Origin: a bacterium Ga0077546
GTDB taxonomy: Bacteria > Cyanobacteriota > Vampirovibrionia > Obscuribacterales > Obscuribacteraceae
Assembly: GCA_001464165.1 (NCBI GenBank)
Contig: LNEX01000184.1
Location: 1-15,122, forward strand
DNA length: 15,122 nt
Direction of reading: 5' to 3'
Made by a program: the position numbers and the translations under genes. Every line of letters starts with the position of its first letter. The stretch's first letter is position 1. Shown here piece by piece: positions 13,523 to 15,122 of the stretch. The notes under the pieces are model-generated. The model saw only the letters and a list, made by a program, of their open reading frames with translations. It was not told the DNA's origin and did not search any database.

Positions 13523-15122
13523 ATGAAGTTAGGTCTGCGCTCGGGTCTGAATATAGGTATTGGGGGTCTTTGTGCCCTGTTGCTCGCTGGTAATTGCCTG
13601 CCAGTCTTGGCACAGCTGCGCCCTGAGCCGAATTCTATATCGTCAGGCACTAGCTCACCATCCGGCATCCCTCCTCTTTCTCCTCTGGGCCTGACTGACA
13701 CTCCAGGCTCTGCCTCGCTGGACCAGCTCTATCCTGAACCCAAGGGCGGTTTGCCCTTTTCTTCTAGTGCTCCTGACATGGTCTTGACTGGCGCTGAGCT
13801 CGACAAGGCTCGCTCGATTTCACTGGGTCAGATTAATATGTCTGAACTTTTGCCCATTGGTCGTGGCAAGTTGCCACCGATTAAGTTAGAAGCGGCTTAT
13901 AACGAACAGCTCAGTCTTAAGCAAGCCTTGCTTTATGCTCTGGGTAATAATTTGCCCATTCGTATTTCGCAGGCCGGTTATGAGGCCCAACGCTATCAGT
14001 TTCTTGGCTCATTAGGCAACTTCCTGCCTGACTTTACTCTCACTTACAGAGGCCAGCGCACAGACACTCAGCGCGGCACCGGTACGCCATTTTTTACAAA
14101 TTCGGCAACGATTCGCTATCCGCTCTTTCAGGGCGGGGGTGTCTTGTTCAATTCGTTGGCTAGTATGAACCGAGCCAAGGCTGGAAAGAATGCTTTTCAT
14201 GCCAGTATCAATGACACCATGTTTAGTGTCTATCAAAGATACAATGATCTGCTTTTAGCGCACTTGCTTTTGCGAATTCGTGTCAAATCGGTTGAACTAT
14301 CCCGGGCTCAAGTGGCGCTCAATCAGCAGCTCAAAGATGCTGGGGTTGGTACCAATTTTGCTATTTACCAGTCGCGCACACAGCTAGCTTTAGACAAGCA
14401 AGCCCTTCTACAACAACAAGTTGCTCTGCGGCAAGCAGCCTTGCAGCTGGCTCTTCTGCTTAATACCAATATTGCTATCAATTTTTTGCCTGAAGAAGAA
14501 CGAGTAAGTGAAGCCAAGCTCTTCTCTAGCCAAATAGATGTAAACAGGCTTGAGACAGCGGCTGCTAAATATAGACCGGAGTTGAAGCAATTTGAATTTC
14601 TGCGCAGAGCTGCCGATCGCAATATACAAGTGGCTGCAGCGCCGCTCTATCCCTCATTTCAATTCTTCACAACCAAAACTGTAACTAAGTCAGGTGGTGG
14701 CGGCGGCAACAATAACTTGACTGGTTCTACTGTCATTATTCCTACCGGTGGCAACGGTGGCGGCAGTATTGGTATTAGTGGTGGTGGTGGCAGATCTTTT
14801 AGCGCTGGCTTTGATTTGAGTTGGAATCTCAATGGCTTTGGTGTTGTCGATGCTGGTAATACTCTAGCTGCCCGGGCCTTGGCACGGCAGGCGATGCTAC
14901 AGTCGAACCAGCAGATAATTACGGTGTTACAACAAGTTCGCAGCTCTTATCTCAATATGCTCACTGCCGAAGCCCAAGTCGATGTGGCCGGTGAAGCGGT
15001 GGTTTCAGCTACAGAGCAACTGCGTCTTGCTAATTTGCGCTTGCGCTATGGCCAAGGTATAAATTTAGAGCTTATTCAAGCTCAGCGCGAATATATTAAC
15101 TCACTGACCCTTCAGGCACAGG
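13523..15122 (+). CDS. TolC-family outer-membrane efflux/secretion channel protein (truncated by window end)
   Basis: The frame is open from the ATG at 13523 (AGGA four bases upstream) to the window edge, giving 533 residues of an incomplete protein. It has a signal peptide (GLCALLLAGNCLPVLAQ, cleavage near residue 31-32) and a Ser/Pro-rich linker of about 90 residues. The first outer-membrane-efflux repeat follows (about 130-320): LSLKQALLYALGNNLPIRISQAGYEAQRYQFLGSLGNFLPDFTLTY, then a long helical hairpin. The second repeat starts about 350, with YRPELKQFEFLRRAADRNIQVAAAPLYPSFQFF and a later NLRLRYGQGINLELIQAQREY. TolC trimers form outer-membrane channels for efflux pumps and type I secretion. 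A Gly-rich, Asn/Ser-containing insert (residues about 391-423) sits where an outer-membrane beta-hairpin is expected. Partner pump genes, if any, would lie beyond the window. Confidence 0.93.
   Translation, partial: MKLGLRSGLNIGIGGLCALLLAGNCLPVLAQLRPEPNSISSGTSSPSGIPPLSPLGLTDTPGSASLDQLYPEPKGGLPFSSSAPDMVLTGAELDKARSISLGQINMSELLPIGRGKLPPIKLEAAYNEQLSLKQALLYALGNNLPIRISQAGYEAQRYQFLGSLGNFLPDFTLTYRGQRTDTQRGTGTPFFTNSATIRYPLFQGGGVLFNSLASMNRAKAGKNAFHASINDTMFSVYQRYNDLLLAHLLLRIRVKSVELSRAQVALNQQLKDAGVGTNFAIYQSRTQLALDKQALLQQQVALRQAALQLALLLNTNIAINFLPEEERVSEAKLFSSQIDVNRLETAAAKYRPELKQFEFLRRAADRNIQVAAAPLYPSFQFFTTKTVTKSGGGGGNNNLTGSTVIIPTGGNGGGSIGISGGGGRSFSAGFDLSWNLNGFGVVDAGNTLAARALARQAMLQSNQQIITVLQQVRSSYLNMLTAEAQVDVAGEAVVSATEQLRLANLRLRYGQGINLELIQAQREYINSLTLQAQ

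Overview
The window looks like part of the chromosome of a diderm (outer-membrane) bacterium. A KdsB-type cytidylyltransferase and a TolC-family outer-membrane protein imply a lipopolysaccharide-bearing outer membrane. Long TPR proteins with signal peptides, a WG-repeat protein, a zinc-ribbon protein and moderate GC would fit a non-photosynthetic relative of cyanobacteria (Obscuribacterales/Vampirovibrionia-like). That placement is an inference from general character, not from a marker gene. I see no transposase, integrase, CRISPR array or phage gene.

Left part (1-2053). A WG-repeat membrane-anchored or exported protein on the minus strand (212-949) is interrupted by an in-frame TGA just after its hydrophobic N-terminus. 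About 430 bases without a convincing gene follow, with a strong stem-loop. Next come a terminator and the initiator tRNA-fMet gene (minus), then the D-aminoacyl-tRNA deacylase gene dtd (plus).

Middle part (2091-8391). Two tandem thymidylate-kinase-like genes (minus) are paralogues. The downstream copy has lost the Walker A lysine (now Arg) and the aspartate of the DRY motif (now Asn). A divergent intergenic region carries a perfect TGTGA-N6-TCACA palindrome about 41 bases upstream of the likely start of transcription of a large secreted TPR protein (plus). Converging on it is a minus-strand group: kdsB, a histidine-phosphatase-fold protein lacking its second catalytic His, a P-loop kinase joined to it by an ATGA overlap, and an exported protein of unknown function.

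Right part (8392-15122). An unknown 179-residue protein, preceded by a promoter and a direct/inverted-repeat leader, is followed by a glycerophosphodiester phosphodiesterase whose C-terminus appears frameshifted. Converging on it are a small membrane protein gene and a secreted TPR-like gene, the latter split by a frameshift next to a 9-base tandem repeat. On the plus strand then come a GAF-GGDEF diguanylate cyclase with intact active and inhibitory sites, a coiled-coil/zinc-ribbon protein, and a TolC-family protein cut off by the window edge.

Three genes out of about seventeen each carry one simple lesion (one stop, two frame changes). Either this genome is accumulating pseudogenes or the consensus has small errors; read-level evidence would decide. 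The most unusual items are the degenerate/intact kinase pair, the CRP-like promoter and the kdsB-phosphatase-kinase cluster with its altered phosphatase. No complete new defence or mobile system is visible.
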